Shown here one piece after another: positions 18,517 through 29,386 of a stretch of DNA of 64,000 bases. The stretch's first letter is position 1. Each line of letters starts with the position of its first letter. The notes beneath the pieces are model-generated. The model saw only the letters and a list, made by a program, of their open reading frames with translations, was not told the origin of the DNA and did no database searches. The DNA comes from Malania oleifera (Eukaryota > Streptophyta > Magnoliopsida > Santalales > Ximeniaceae), in contig NC_080423.1 of the NCBI RefSeq assembly GCF_029873635.1, positions 106,501,988-106,565,987 on the forward strand, read 5' to 3'. Both the position numbers and the translations under genes were made by a program.

Positions 18517-21150
18517 ATGGAGAACGGCATCATGTGGAATATTGATTGCTTTCGATTTTGGTTTCGCTTTCGGTTTAGGTTTTTGTTTTTCTGGGTACTT
18601 TTTTGTGTTCTTCGTGCCCGAGATGTGCCTAGTATTGTTTATCTTGAGAGCAATCTTCCCATTTCATGGACCAATTCAATTGCTTACGGTATTAATTATT
18701 CTCACTGGAGCAAACCCATTCTTGAAACACAGAGTTTTGATGGATTATACTTCGCCTGCGGCTTCATGCGTCGAAACATCGAAGAAGACAATTGGCTTTT
18801 TGTCGTCTCCCTTGCGAATGAGTGGTCGCGAATAACGGTTCTGTATAATGAAGAAATCTCGCCAGCATCCGCATGGGCACCGGTCTCATCCCCAGTCTCA
18901 ATCGCAACAATACCAGGTGAAGCAACGGCAGTTTGGTCTGCAAATCCAACCCATAAGGTTCAATCCAATGCAACAGTGGAGCTCACTCCCGAAGCAGGTC
19001 TGGTCTTAAAAGACAGTGATGGAACTTTAGTATGGCAAACCAACACTTCTGGCAAGCTTGTTACGGGCATGAAACTGTCTGAAATGGGGAATCTCGTGCT
19101 CTTCGATCACAATAATATTACCGTTTGGCAATCATTTGATCACCCCACGGACACTCTACTCTTAGGCCAAAAATTGATGCCTGGGCAAAGTCTCATCTCT
19201 GATGGAGGTTTGTTCTCATTTTTCCTCACAAGAAATGCTTGTTTGGTTCACACTCTCTCTAATCCTCCCCTCGTCTATTCTTCATTTTCTAATGGTACAA
19301 AAGTGAACGACATTAAATTCACTAATTCAAGTTCAGGTTCATCAATCATTATCGAATATTCAGATCATAATTCTTACTCGATTAGTCAAATTAGTTTCGA
19401 GGACTCATCAGTAGGAAAATACATCAAGTTTGAGTCGGATGGGCACCTGAAAGCATATGAGAACAAATTTGGATATATGGGGAGTTTAGTCGCTGATAAT
19501 CTTCTAGGTCTTGATGCATGTGAATACCCAATGGTGTGTGGGGAGTATGGTGTTTGCTCTGTTGGGGGGCAGTACAGATGCCCTTTGTTCGGACTTACTA
19601 CTGCAAGCTACCTTAAGCCTAAAGATTTGCATAGGCCCGAACTTGGTTGTATTCGGATCACACCCTTGTCTTGCAAATCTTTGCAAAACCATATTCTTGT
19701 AAAGTTGGAAAATATCACTTACTTCCCTTTTATTCAAACACAATATTTTGTGAATTTCAATATAACAAATATTGAGATTTGCAAGCAGGCTTGTTTGAAG
19801 AATTGTTCTTGCAAAGCTGCTGTGTTTGAGCATGCAATTGGCATTGGCACTAATGTATCAGATGGCTTTGGCTTTAATGGATCAATATATTCATCGGAAG
19901 GAAGATGCTATTTAGCACCCCAGGTATACTCACTGATTGAAAGCGAATCAGGAAGAAGGGTGGGAAGAAGGGTGGTATTTATAAAGGTCCAAACTGAAAA
20001 TCATGGCCATCATACTGTTTCCATCATCTTGGGATCTAGCTTTGGAGCTTCTTTTGCTCTGTTTCTTTTAATAGTTATTCTAATATATTGTTTTCAACGA
20101 AGAAAATATGCAAGGGTGGCTGTTGAAGATAATTTAGACCAAATACCAGGAATCCCCAAAAGGTTTACTTATGAATTCTTGAAAGCGTCAACAGAGAATT
20201 TTAACAAAAAGCTCGGTAAAGGAGGATTTGGGTCGGTTTATGAAGGAACTCTCAATGACGGCAGCAAAGTTGCCGTGAAGCTTCTTAATGGTTCTCTACA
20301 TGTTAAGAAGTCTTTCTTGGCTGAGGTCGAGACAATAGGCAGGATTCACCATTTCAATTTGGCAAGATTGGTTGGGTATTGTGTTGAGAGTTCGTGTTGG
20401 GCTTTAGTTTATGAATATATGTGCAACGGGTCATTGGAAAATTGGATCTTCCAGAGAAACAACAATTTCTCTCTTGATTGGAAGACTAGAAGGAAGATCA
20501 TCCTCGACATAGCCAAGGGGATGGCCTATCTCCATGAAGGATGCCAGCAGAAAATAATTCACTTGGACATTAAACCCCAAAACATCCTTTTGGACAAAAA
20601 TTTCAACGCAAAAGTTTCTGATTTTGGACTGTCCAAGTTAATTGAAAGGGATCAAAGCCAAGTTGTGACGACAATGAGAGGAACTCCAGGATATCTAGCA
20701 CCTGAATGGCTGAGCTCTGTCATTACAGAAAAAGTTGATGTTTACAGCTTTGGAGTTGTGATGTTGGAAATAGTGTGTGGGCGGAAAATTTTTGATCATT
20801 CTCAGCCAGAAGAATGCAAGCATTTGTTAAGTCTTTTCAAGCAGAAAGCAGAGGAGGATCAACTGTCGGATATGGTTGACAAGAGCAGTGAGGATATGCA
20901 ATTACATGGGGAAGAAGTCGTGACGATGATGAAGGTGGCAGCATGGTGTTTGCAAAGTGATTTTGCAAAGAGGCCTTCCATGTCGCTTGTGATTAAAGCC
21001 TTGGAGGGTGTGGTGGATGTTGAAGACCCCTTGGATTATAACTTCTTCAGTCCTCCTTTTGGAAGAACCATTGCTGCAGTTGATGTAGCAAGAGATGATG
21101 GCATTATGGCTTCATCAATATTGCCATCACTTTTATCAGGACCAAGGTGA
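18517..21150 (+). CDS. G-type lectin S-receptor-like Ser/Thr kinase, SD2-5-like (copy B)
   Basis: A single-exon frame of 877 residues from the ATG at 18517, aligned with the start of A. The frame stays open upstream without an ATG. Architecture matches A: signal peptide, bulb lectin, EGF-like cluster, PAN-like segment, transmembrane helix (about 500-525) and non-RD kinase (Gly loop from 567, HLD, DFG, APEW). The kinase differs from A at only about two residues (RRK for RRE; TMM for AMM). Differences concentrate at residues about 90-130 and near 255-285, where short indels occur. Residue 353, the fourth cysteine of the EGF-like cluster in A and C, is Tyr here, which may remove a disulfide. A plasma-membrane receptor role is inferred from family. 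Confidence 0.92.
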   Translation: MENGIMWNIDCFRFWFRFRFRFLFFWVLFCVLRARDVPSIVYLESNLPISWTNSIAYGINYSHWSKPILETQSFDGLYFACGFMRRNIEEDNWLFVVSLANEWSRITVLYNEEISPASAWAPVSSPVSIATIPGEATAVWSANPTHKVQSNATVELTPEAGLVLKDSDGTLVWQTNTSGKLVTGMKLSEMGNLVLFDHNNITVWQSFDHPTDTLLLGQKLMPGQSLISDGGLFSFFLTRNACLVHTLSNPPLVYSSFSNGTKVNDIKFTNSSSGSSIIIEYSDHNSYSISQISFEDSSVGKYIKFESDGHLKAYENKFGYMGSLVADNLLGLDACEYPMVCGEYGVCSVGGQYRCPLFGLTTASYLKPKDLHRPELGCIRITPLSCKSLQNHILVKLENITYFPFIQTQYFVNFNITNIEICKQACLKNCSCKAAVFEHAIGIGTNVSDGFGFNGSIYSSEGRCYLAPQVYSLIESESGRRVGRRVVFIKVQTENHGHHTVSIILGSSFGASFALFLLIVILIYCFQRRKYARVAVEDNLDQIPGIPKRFTYEFLKASTENFNKKLGKGGFGSVYEGTLNDGSKVAVKLLNGSLHVKKSFLAEVETIGRIHHFNLARLVGYCVESSCWALVYEYMCNGSLENWIFQRNNNFSLDWKTRRKIILDIAKGMAYLHEGCQQKIIHLDIKPQNILLDKNFNAKVSDFGLSKLIERDQSQVVTTMRGTPGYLAPEWLSSVITEKVDVYSFGVVMLEIVCGRKIFDHSQPEECKHLLSLFKQKAEEDQLSDMVDKSSEDMQLHGEEVVTMMKVAAWCLQSDFAKRPSMSLVIKALEGVVDVEDPLDYNFFSPPFGRTIAAVDVARDDGIMASSILPSLLSGPR

Positions 21151-21836
21151 AGAAAAGGTACATTTCACTAGTATTGTTTGGGAGTGAAATGATTTTGTTT
21201 TTACCATTTGGTATTCAGATATAATCTATCTTCTTGAACACGGATATAGCATTAAATTTTGCTTGTGTCTGTTTGTATGCCCTTTTTCCCATCTTTGTAT
21301 TATCCTGTATTCATTTTCTACCTTGCCAAGATCAAATTCTCACTAGGGGCCTGGTGGAACAGAAACTGTTTCCACCATTTCTATTTGGTATGATTATGTA
21401 GGATAATCTGCATACAAGGATTTTTCCTTGTACAGGATTACAGTTTTTCGACTGCTCGCTTTTGCATATCACTAATCAAAATGCCAAAATGCTGCAAAAA
21501 AGAACCAGAATATCTTCTTCCAAAATCCTGTCATCAGTTGCTGAAAAAGGCCAAGAATTATTGATAGAATTAATAATATTCACTGAATCTGCTTTAAAAT
21601 ATACAATTGACAAAACCGAATTCTAAAGCAAATTCAACTGCAGCCCCTGCTAAGATGCAGCCAACTCAGGTGATGCAATGTGATGCAATTGGCTTTTGGT
21701 CTCACTAGCTTAGAATATCTATGCCCTATGATCTTTTTTGTTAGTCTTATGTGAACATAGTAATATTTTCTCCTGAAAGAGTGAAAGTAGTGTTTCTCAT
21801 TAGAGCAGTTTTGAAATATGATAATCAATGATTTAT
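21151..21836. other. 3' flank of gene B
   Basis: Probable 3' UTR and intergenic DNA, homologous to 12213-12890 and 39494-40180. No separate gene. Confidence 0.6.
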
Positions 21837-22035
21837 TCACATTGATCTTGATAAAAATGTGATGGCAATACTTGGTGAAGCCATAACGCCATCTTCTCTT
21901 GCTACACGGGCTGCAGCAACAGTTATTGGAAAAGGAGGACTGAATCTATAATCCAGATTGTCTTCAAGACACTCCAAAGGTTTAATCGCAAGTGACCTAG
22001 AAGGCCCATTTGAAACATCACTTTGAAAACACCAC
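21837..22035 (-). pseudogene. Inverted 3'-end remnant of a related receptor kinase (behind B)
   Basis: On the minus strand a single open stretch reads WCFQSD, then SLAIKPLE, LDYRFSPPF and VAREDGVMAS, ending FLSRSM. It lines up with WCLQSD, SLVIKALE, LDYNFFSPPF and VARDDGIMAS of the intact genes. This copy keeps the longest open frame of the three tails but lacks the upstream piece seen behind A and C. No kinase core is present. Confidence 0.82.
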
Positions 22036-23032
22036 ACCCACAGCTGTACTTACACTTAGCAGAAACTCCATGCCATGTACAGGAATTCAGATGCTAACAC
22101 ATATGCTTCCCTGATACTAATAATGAGAGAAGGATAGATCTTGTGCAACAAATATGTATTCGATTATAAGTTTTGGTTATGTTTGAATCTACTTTAGGCT
22201 CGGCTTGGATTTAGGATTCTGTTTTTTTCAGAAAGGACAGGAAAGAAAAGTTATTTTTTACTATATTAAATTATTCTAATATAATTAAAAATTAAGAAAA
22301 ATTAAATGTGAAGGATCCTCCTTTGAATATTGGCCATATCTTACTGAAAAACAAAGAAAAAAGGTGAGATAGGCCACCTCAAGTAAAGTCAAGTCAATGG
22401 CAGCTAGCATGGGCCTTGGATGGGTAAAATATTTTTTTATGTGTCCATCAAAGAAAATGTCAAATACAGAGGATTGAGTGGGAAGATTCAACTACTCCAG
22501 CAACCTCCCTTGAATATTGGCCATATCTTACTGAAAAACAAAGAAAAAAGGTCAGATAGGCCGGCTCAAGTCAAGTCAATGGCAGCTAGCATGGGCCTTA
22601 GATGGGTAAAATATTTTTTTTAGTTGAAAATTGAAGCCACCAGATATACACAACCTAGTGTAGTGATTGTCCTGCCTCCAGCTCCCACCGACCACAGGAA
22701 TCTTTCCTCTAACCTATTTATAGATCTTCTCTCAATATTAATCTATTCACTTTTGACAAAAGAAAAGAAAAGAAAAAAAAATGATTATAACACTTCTAGC
22801 TGAACACTTTAGATACTGCTTACTGCATAATCACTATGGAATTTTAATGTCTATAACATGCATTGGCATCCTTATTCTTCTTAGCTAATAGTTTCGGTTG
22901 TTTCCGAGTTGCTTAAATTAATTTCTAGATGTTTTTGAATTAGTTTAAACTCCAGGTTGTAGAGAATTTGAATCCTTATTATTTTGGGATCATTACTCTT
23001 TTTAAATTTTAATCGATGGCAAGAAGATGAAA
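22036..23032. other. Intergenic DNA downstream of B with a 187-bp tandem duplication
   Basis: Homologous to 40399-41481 behind C. In B a block around tgaatattggccatatctt is present twice, at 22324 and 22511 (period 187 bp), while C has it once (about 40969). No gene is supported. The segment ends at the start of the copia LTR. Confidence 0.65.
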
Positions 23033-23303
23033 TGATTTGCAACACTTGATATGTAGGATTTATATTCCATAGGATATGTCTCACATGAATGATGTGGGTC
23101 TCACATGAAGGGTATATGTCCCATATGATAAGGATATGAATTGTTGTATGAGTTAATTAAAATGTTAGCTTATTTAATTTAAGAAATTAATGACGGAAGT
23201 TTGAAGAGATTCCTATACATAAATCAGTCACTTTTATGGGGAGTAGTTGAAAAGGGCATCTAAACTAAGAAAAAGAGAGCTAAGAAAGAGAGAAGAAGCT
23301 AAG
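23033..23303 (+). repeat. Copia 5' LTR, left part (copy near B)
   Basis: The LTR starts tgatttgcaacactt, as at 41482 near gene C. It is interrupted by the chromovirus at 23304-29033 and continues at 29034-29386, just before an initiator-Met primer site (tggtat at 29388). Confidence 0.7.
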
Positions 23304-23694
23304 TGTTAGGGTGTGACCATGTAATGGGGAAAATGGGGGAGTGAGATACTGCTATAATTGTATTCTTCAGGGATTTAGAATGAATATATGAATATCTGTG
23401 TTATCGCTTGTATGGTGATTCTCTTGTAGATGAATAATACAAGTAGTTCTTTTCATTGTGGTGTTCTGTTGCCTTGGATTATGATGTCTCTGATTGTTAT
23501 AGTCTTATTCGGTGTATAAGAATATATTGCTCATGTGAAATCCTATTGTTTCTTGTTTTCCTTGAGTATTGAGACTCACCTGGTGCTCGTGTTTGCAGGC
23601 TTGAACGTGTGAGAGTTGGCTGACTTGTCGAGGGAGAGCTCTCAACGAGTGCCACACGGCCCTTACTTGAGTTCCATTTTGGGGGTCCGTGACA
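23304..23694 (+). repeat. Chromovirus 5' LTR
   Basis: 391 bp, TG...CA ends, same length as the 3' LTR at 28643-29033. Confidence 0.93.
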
Positions 23695-23695
23695 G

Positions 23696-23708
23696 TTGGT
23701 ATCAGAGC
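23696..23708 (+). promoter_or_regulatory. Primer binding site, initiator tRNA-Met
   Basis: ttggtatcagagc follows the 5' LTR by one or two bases. It is complementary to the 3' end of plant initiator tRNA-Met. Confidence 0.85.
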
Positions 23709-23724
23709 ACAGTGTGTGCGAGCA

Positions 23725-25130
23725 CCATGCGTGGGATTAGGAGAAATAAGTCCGGAAGAGTGAAGTGCATTGAGGCGCTTGAGACAAAACTTGCAACCCT
23801 GGAGACAACGTGCGGTGACCTCCAAGGGTTGGTGGCAACATTGATAAAAGAGAAAGGCGGGTCAACAGAGCTTGAGGCTGCCGAAGAAAACCCTAGAGAA
23901 AATCTCTATGGGGTATCAAAAGTCGTAGAGAGACTTGAGGAACTTGAAAAATTCATTCCAAGTGTGAAATCCCTGGAGAAACGGCCAAGAGAGCTTGAGG
24001 CATTCCAGAAGAGTATCGAGCAGTTGGAAGCCTTTGAGAGTAGGCTACAACATATTGAGGGCATATTGCCATCTCTTTCGTCCCAACGGGGAGAGCCAAT
24101 AGAGCTTGAGGCCTCCTTACGGGAGCTAACGGATAATCTTGATTTCCTTACAGAAGATGTTAAAGTGTCCATTACTGCTTTGAAGGGAGATTTGAAGGAG
24201 ATGGGTAATGTCCAAAGTGCGGTGGTCCAAGTCTAGAGGGATTTACAAGAGATCACTGCGAAAGTGAATGCAGTGGCACAGTTAGCCCGATGGCCAGTTG
24301 CACATCCAAATGAGAGTTCTCGATGGAAGGTACCGGAACCTAAAAGTTTTGGGGGTACACGAGATGCAAAGGAGCTAGACAATTTCTTCTTTGATATGGA
24401 ACACTACTTCACGTGCTCCCGAGTGGATTTAGAAGTGGACCGGGTCAATATGGCAACGGTATACCTGGTTAGGGATGCAAAATTGTGGTGGAGAACTAAA
24501 TGGAATGATATTCAGCACAATAGATGTGTCATTAACACATGGGAGGGGTTGAAACAGGCGTTGAAGGCCCAATTCTATCCAGAAAATGTGGAGTATATAG
24601 CAAAGTGCAAAGTAATGGAATTGCAACAGACGGGCTCGTTAAGGAGTTATGTAAGGGAATACCAAGCCTTGATGTTGGACATTGTAGACATGATTGAATC
24701 GGATAAACTGATTCATTTTCTTCGGGGTTTGAAGACATGACCAAGAAATGAAATACGTTGGCAAGGTGCTGGTGATCTCTCTTCTGCCCTCGCTGCTGCT
24801 GAACGATTGGATGATTTTTCAGATACTTCTGGGAAGCGAAATTTCCCTACATCCGCCAATAATGATTCCCGTCCCAACAAAGTGTATAAGCCCACAAATG
24901 GGGGAAGGGATAAGGAGACAAATAGTTTTTGGAAAGATAAAAGAGCGCCCATGAATAGGGAGTGGAGGGGCGGACGAACAGGGGGTGGAGAGCGTCGACC
25001 GATCTCTTGTTTTCTTTGCAGTGGACCACATCGAGTGGCGGAGTGCCCCGATCGTAAGGCTTTGAATGCTATGAAGGCCCTTCGAGGGGAAACCGAAACC
25101 TCGACAGCAATTCCAGAAGAACAACCGAAT
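23725..25130 (+). mobile_element. Chromovirus gag region
   Basis: The N-terminal part is rich in heptad leucines (for example IEALETKLATLE and LEKFIPSVKSLE), suggesting coiled coils. A Retrotrans_gag core follows (RVNMATVYLVRDAKLWW near 24440-24490), then a basic Gly/Arg stretch and a CCHC knuckle (CFLCSGPHRVAEC near 25010-25050). It is a fossil and its breaks are counted with the element. Confidence 0.85.
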
Positions 25131-25199
25131 ATGGTGGGAGCCTTGAGATTTTTGGGGGCATTAGAGCGTCAAGTAATTCACAACAAGTCTCAGGAGAAG

Positions 25200-28100
25200 G
25201 GACTAATGTATGTGGATCTACTTTTGAATGGAAAGAAAATCAGGGCCATGATTGATACATGGGCCACCCACAATTTCATTGCTGATTCTGAAGCTCAACG
25301 GTTAGAATTGCAAGTAGATAAAGATGTGGGCAAGATAAAAGCAGTGAATTCTCCAGCATTAACCACGGTGGGAGTGGTACCTAAAGTGGCATGCCAAATG
25401 GGATCATGGTTTGGAACAGTTGATTTCACTGTGGCACCCTTTGACGACTTTGATGTGGTATTGGGGATGGATTTTCTTAAAGTGACACGCTCAATGCCGA
25501 TCCCAGCTGCGGATTGTCTTGTGATAATGGGAAGTGCACCTTGTGCGGTCCCCGCAGCCTACAACAATTTCAATGAGAGGAAGTTGCTCTCAGCCCTCCA
25601 ATTCAAAAAGGGAGTAAAAAGGGGAGAATCTTCTTTCGTGGTTCTACTAATTGTCTCAGAAGATGCAGAAGTAGGGGAATATCCACTTGAGATTAAGGAA
25701 GTTTTAGAAGAGTTCAAGGAGGTGATCCCGGAACAGCTACCCAGGGTTTTACCACCTCGACGACAGATTGACCACGAAATTGAACTTTTTCTAGGAGTAA
25801 AGCCGCCAGCCCGTGCCCCTTATCGAATGGCGCCGCCTGAGTTAGCTGAACTTAGAAGGCAACTGAATGATCTTATTGCAGCAGGGTTCATCCGGCCTTC
25901 AAAAGCACCTTTTGGGGCCCCAGTGTTATTTCAGAAGAAATAAGATGGTAGTTTGCGCTTGTGTATAGATTATCGGGCTCTTAATAAGGTGACCGTGCGC
26001 AACAAGTATCCTATTCCACTGATTGCTGATATTTTTGACCAGTTAAGTACAGCTAGATATTTCACGAAACTGGACTTGAGGTCGGGATATCATCAAGTGC
26101 GTATTGTTGAGGAAGATGAACCGAAGACCACTTGTGTCACACGGTATGGAGCATTTGAATTCCTTGTCATGCCTTTTGGGCTAACAAATGCACCCGCTAC
26201 CTTTTGTTCTCTAATGAATCAGGTTTTTCGGGACTACCTTGATCAGTTTGTGGTTGTTTACCTTGATGACATACTGGTTTTCAGCGCATCCTTAGAAGAA
26301 CATAAAGATCATCTTCGAAAGGTTTTTCAAAAACTCAAAGAAAATCAGTTATATGTAAAAGGGGAGAAGTGTGCTTTCGCTCAAAAGCGTATTAAATTCT
26401 TGGGGCATATCATTGAGGAGGGCCAGATTCGGATGGATTCAGCTAAAGTAAAAACTATCAAGGAGTGGCGAGCACCTACATCCGTTAGAGAACTGCGATC
26501 TTTCTTGGGTCTAGCCAACTACTACCGAAAGTTTATAGAGGGGTACTCTAGAAGAGTTGTATTGTTAACGAATTTATTGAGGAAGGGGGTACCATGGGGG
26601 TGGTCAGAAGAGTGCCAATCAGCATTTGTTGAATTAAAGGAAAAGATTGTAGGAGATCCTGTGCTAATCTTTCCTGATGTGACAAAACCGTTTGAAGTGC
26701 AAGTAGATGCCTCAGACTTTGCATTAGGGGGAGTTCTCTTGCAGGAAGGGCATCCAGTTGCTTTTGAAAGTAGAAAATTGTCGGGTGCCGAACGGAACTA
26801 TACAGCACAAGAAAAGGAGCTTCTCGTAGTGGTACACTGTCTTCGGGTGTGGAGGCACTATCTCTTGGGGTCCAAATTTGTGGTAAAAACCGATAATGTA
26901 GCAGTTACTCATTTTTTGTCACAACCTGGACTAACGTCAAAACAAGCCCGTTGGCAGGAGAAGCTAGCTGAATTTGATTTTGGCTTTGAATATAAAGTGG
27001 GGAAGATGAATGAAGTGGCCGACGCTTTAAGTAGAAAAACTGAATTGGCAGCATTGAAAATCATCAGTCATCTATCAACTAGTAGGGTGGCGCTACCTTT
27101 GAAGAATCTTATCAAGGAACATTTAAGTACAGACCAGCAGGCGCAGTCACTAAGCAAACTAATAGATGAAGGGAAGACACGACAATTCTGGGTAGAAGAT
27201 GGACTGATAATGACTAAAAGCAGGAGAGTCTATGTGCCTAAAGCTGGAAACTTGAGGAAAACCTTACTGAAAGAGTGTCATGATACGTTGTGGGCTGGTC
27301 ATCCGGGATGGCGAAGAACTCATGCTTTGATTACACAGGGGTACTATTGGCCAAATATGCAAGATGATGTGATGAGTTATACTAAAACGTGCTTGATCTG
27401 TCAACAAGACAAGGTAGAAAGAAAGAAGACCTCAGGTTTATTAGAGCCATTGCTAGTTCCTGCTAGGCCATGGGAGAGTGTCTCTTTGGATTTTATTTCC
27501 TCGTTGCCAAAAGTAGAGGAGTTTGACACAATTTTGGTGGTGATTGACCGGTTCTCAAAGTATGCAACTTTCGTACCAGTCTCGAAGTCGTGTTCAGCAG
27601 AGAAGACAGCTCAGTTATTCTTCAAGCATGTGGTGAAATATTGGATGTTCCAGAAAGCTTAATTAGTGATAGGGATGTTAGATTCACGGGGGGATTTTGG
27701 GGTGAACTCTTTCGTTTGATGGGTTCAAACCTTAATCTTTCCACGAGCTATCACCCACAGACAGATGGTCAAACTGAACGTTTTAATGGGATGCTGGAAG
27801 AATACTTGCGACATTTTGTTCACTCCAATCAGAAGAATTGGGTTACTTTACTAGACACGGCACAATTCTGTTTTAACTCTATGAAATCTTCTGCAACTAA
27901 TAAAAGCCCCTTTGAGATTGTGACAGGTCAACAACCAACTCTTCCACACACTCTGGATGGTCCATACAAAGGAAATTGCCCAAAAGCCTACCAATTCACG
28001 AAAAATTGGTTGCAAAACATCGAAGTCACCCGAGCTCAGTTAGAAAAAGCATCCAAGCGCATGAAGAAATGGGCTGACAAAGGGAGACGACCACAACAAT

Positions 28101-28365
28101 TTGAAGCTGGAGATCTGGTTCTTGTAAAAGTGCCGCTGGAGACATTTCGCTTTCTTCGTGGCAAGGATAAAAGGCTGTTACGTCGTTACGAAGGTCCAAT
28201 CAGAGTAATCGAAAAGGTGGGACATGCATCTTATCGGCTTGAGCAACCTGAGTGGATGAAAAGCCACAGACGTCCAGTTCATCCCGTGTTTCATGTAAGC
28301 AATTTCAAGCCATTCCACACAGATGAAGCAGATCCGCACCGACAAAAATTAAGGAGATCAACAAT
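25200..28365 (+). mobile_element. Chromovirus pol region
   Basis: Parts in order: aspartic protease (about 25230-25480), reverse transcriptase (about 25800-26420, with VVYLDDILVF), RNase H (about 26690-27050, with VDASDFALGG and ADALSRK) and integrase (about 27230-28000). The integrase has an HHCC zinc finger (GHPGWRRT ... CLICQ) and a core including DFISSLP and HPQTDGQTER. The order is that of Ty3/gypsy elements. Confidence 0.9.
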
Positions 28366-28369
28366 TTCC

Positions 28370-28555
28370 AGAAGGCATCCTGTCACCAAAGAAGTCCAGG
28401 AGATCATTGCAGACAGAGTCGTCAATCTAGAAGGTCGTCAACAACAACAATTTCTGGTTCAGTGGTTAGGACTGGGGGAAGAAGAGAATAGTTGGGAAAC
28501 AGCAGACAACCTTCAGCATGCCATACAGAAGATTGAAGATTTCAGAAATTCGTAG
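28370..28555 (+). mobile_element. Chromovirus chromodomain
   Basis: The C-terminal residues carry EVQEIIADR, FLVQWLGLGEEENSWE and an ADNLQHA helix, the usual chromodomain pattern that may target integration to heterochromatin. A purine tract gtgggggagga sits at 28632-28642, just before the 3' LTR. Confidence 0.88.
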
Positions 28556-28642
28556 TCAACGACATCTACATCGACATCAGAAGAGTGAGAAGGCCGTCTA
28601 CAACACATCGACGAGGACGTCGATAAATTGAGTGGGGGAGGA

Positions 28643-29033
28643 TGTTAGGGTGTGACCATGTAATGGGGAAAATGGGGGAGTGAGATACTGCTATAATTGT
28701 ATTCTTCAGGGATTTAGAATGAATATATGAATATCTGTGTTATCGCTTGTATGGTGATTCTCTTGTAGATGAATAATACAAGTAGTTCTTTTCATTGTGG
28801 TGTTCTGTTGCCTTGGATTATGATGTCTCTGATTGTTATAGTCTTATTCAGTGTATAAGAATATATTGCTCATGTGAAATCCTATTGTTTCTTGTTTTCC
28901 TTGAGTATTGAGACTCACTTGGTGCTCGTGCTTGCAGGCTTGAACGTGCGAGAGTTGGCTGACTTGTCGAGGGAGAGCTCTCAACGAGTGCCACACGGCC
29001 CTTACTTGAGTCCCATTTTGGGGGTCCGTGACA
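28643..29033 (+). repeat. Chromovirus 3' LTR
   Basis: 391 bp, differing from the 5' LTR at five sites by direct comparison. Confidence 0.93.
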
Positions 29034-29386
29034 CTAAGCCTATAAGCTGTAGCTACATGGGGACTTCTCATAAGCTCTAACTATATATGATGTTAGCTGC
29101 AAAGAAAGGTAGGAAGAAAAAAATTGTCCTCTCTCTGCCTCTACTTCTCTAATCATCGGGAAATCTCATAGATCTGGTGAAGGAAGGAAAGAGAAGGAGG
29201 AAAAGTGGGAGAAACAATTTCTTCGAATTCTTCGGGTGTTTTTCTCGAACAGTTTGATATGATTGATTTCGGTATGTAAAGTTTATGATTTTATGATTTA
29301 TTTATTTTTCACATAAGGGTAAATTGATGTGAAGTTTATGATAATTAAAGATACTAAAAATAATAGCATCTCAAACTTTTCTTATA
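29034..29386 (+). repeat. Copia 5' LTR, right part (copy near B)
   Basis: Continues the LTR interrupted at 23303. It matches about 41762-42108 near gene C. The exact LTR end is uncertain because no clear CA is visible just before the primer site. Confidence 0.65.

Larger units (their letters stand above)
23304..29033 (+). mobile_element. Ty3/gypsy chromovirus, young, nearly whole
   Basis: A 5.73 kb element has two 391-bp LTRs (tgttaggg ... gtgaca) and a perfect 5-bp target duplication ctaag (23299-23303 and 29034-29038). Parts in order: 5' LTR, primer site tggtatcagagc, coiled-coil-rich gag with a CCHC knuckle, protease, reverse transcriptase, RNase H, integrase, chromodomain, purine tract and 3' LTR. 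The LTRs differ at 5 of 391 sites (1.3%). At plant rates of 0.7-1.3e-8 per site per year this gives about 0.5-0.9 million years. The coding region has about four breaks, so it is a recent fossil. It lies inside the copia 5' LTR. Short LTRs and a C-terminal chromodomain suggest a Reina- or Galadriel-type clade, not resolved. Confidence 0.92.
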
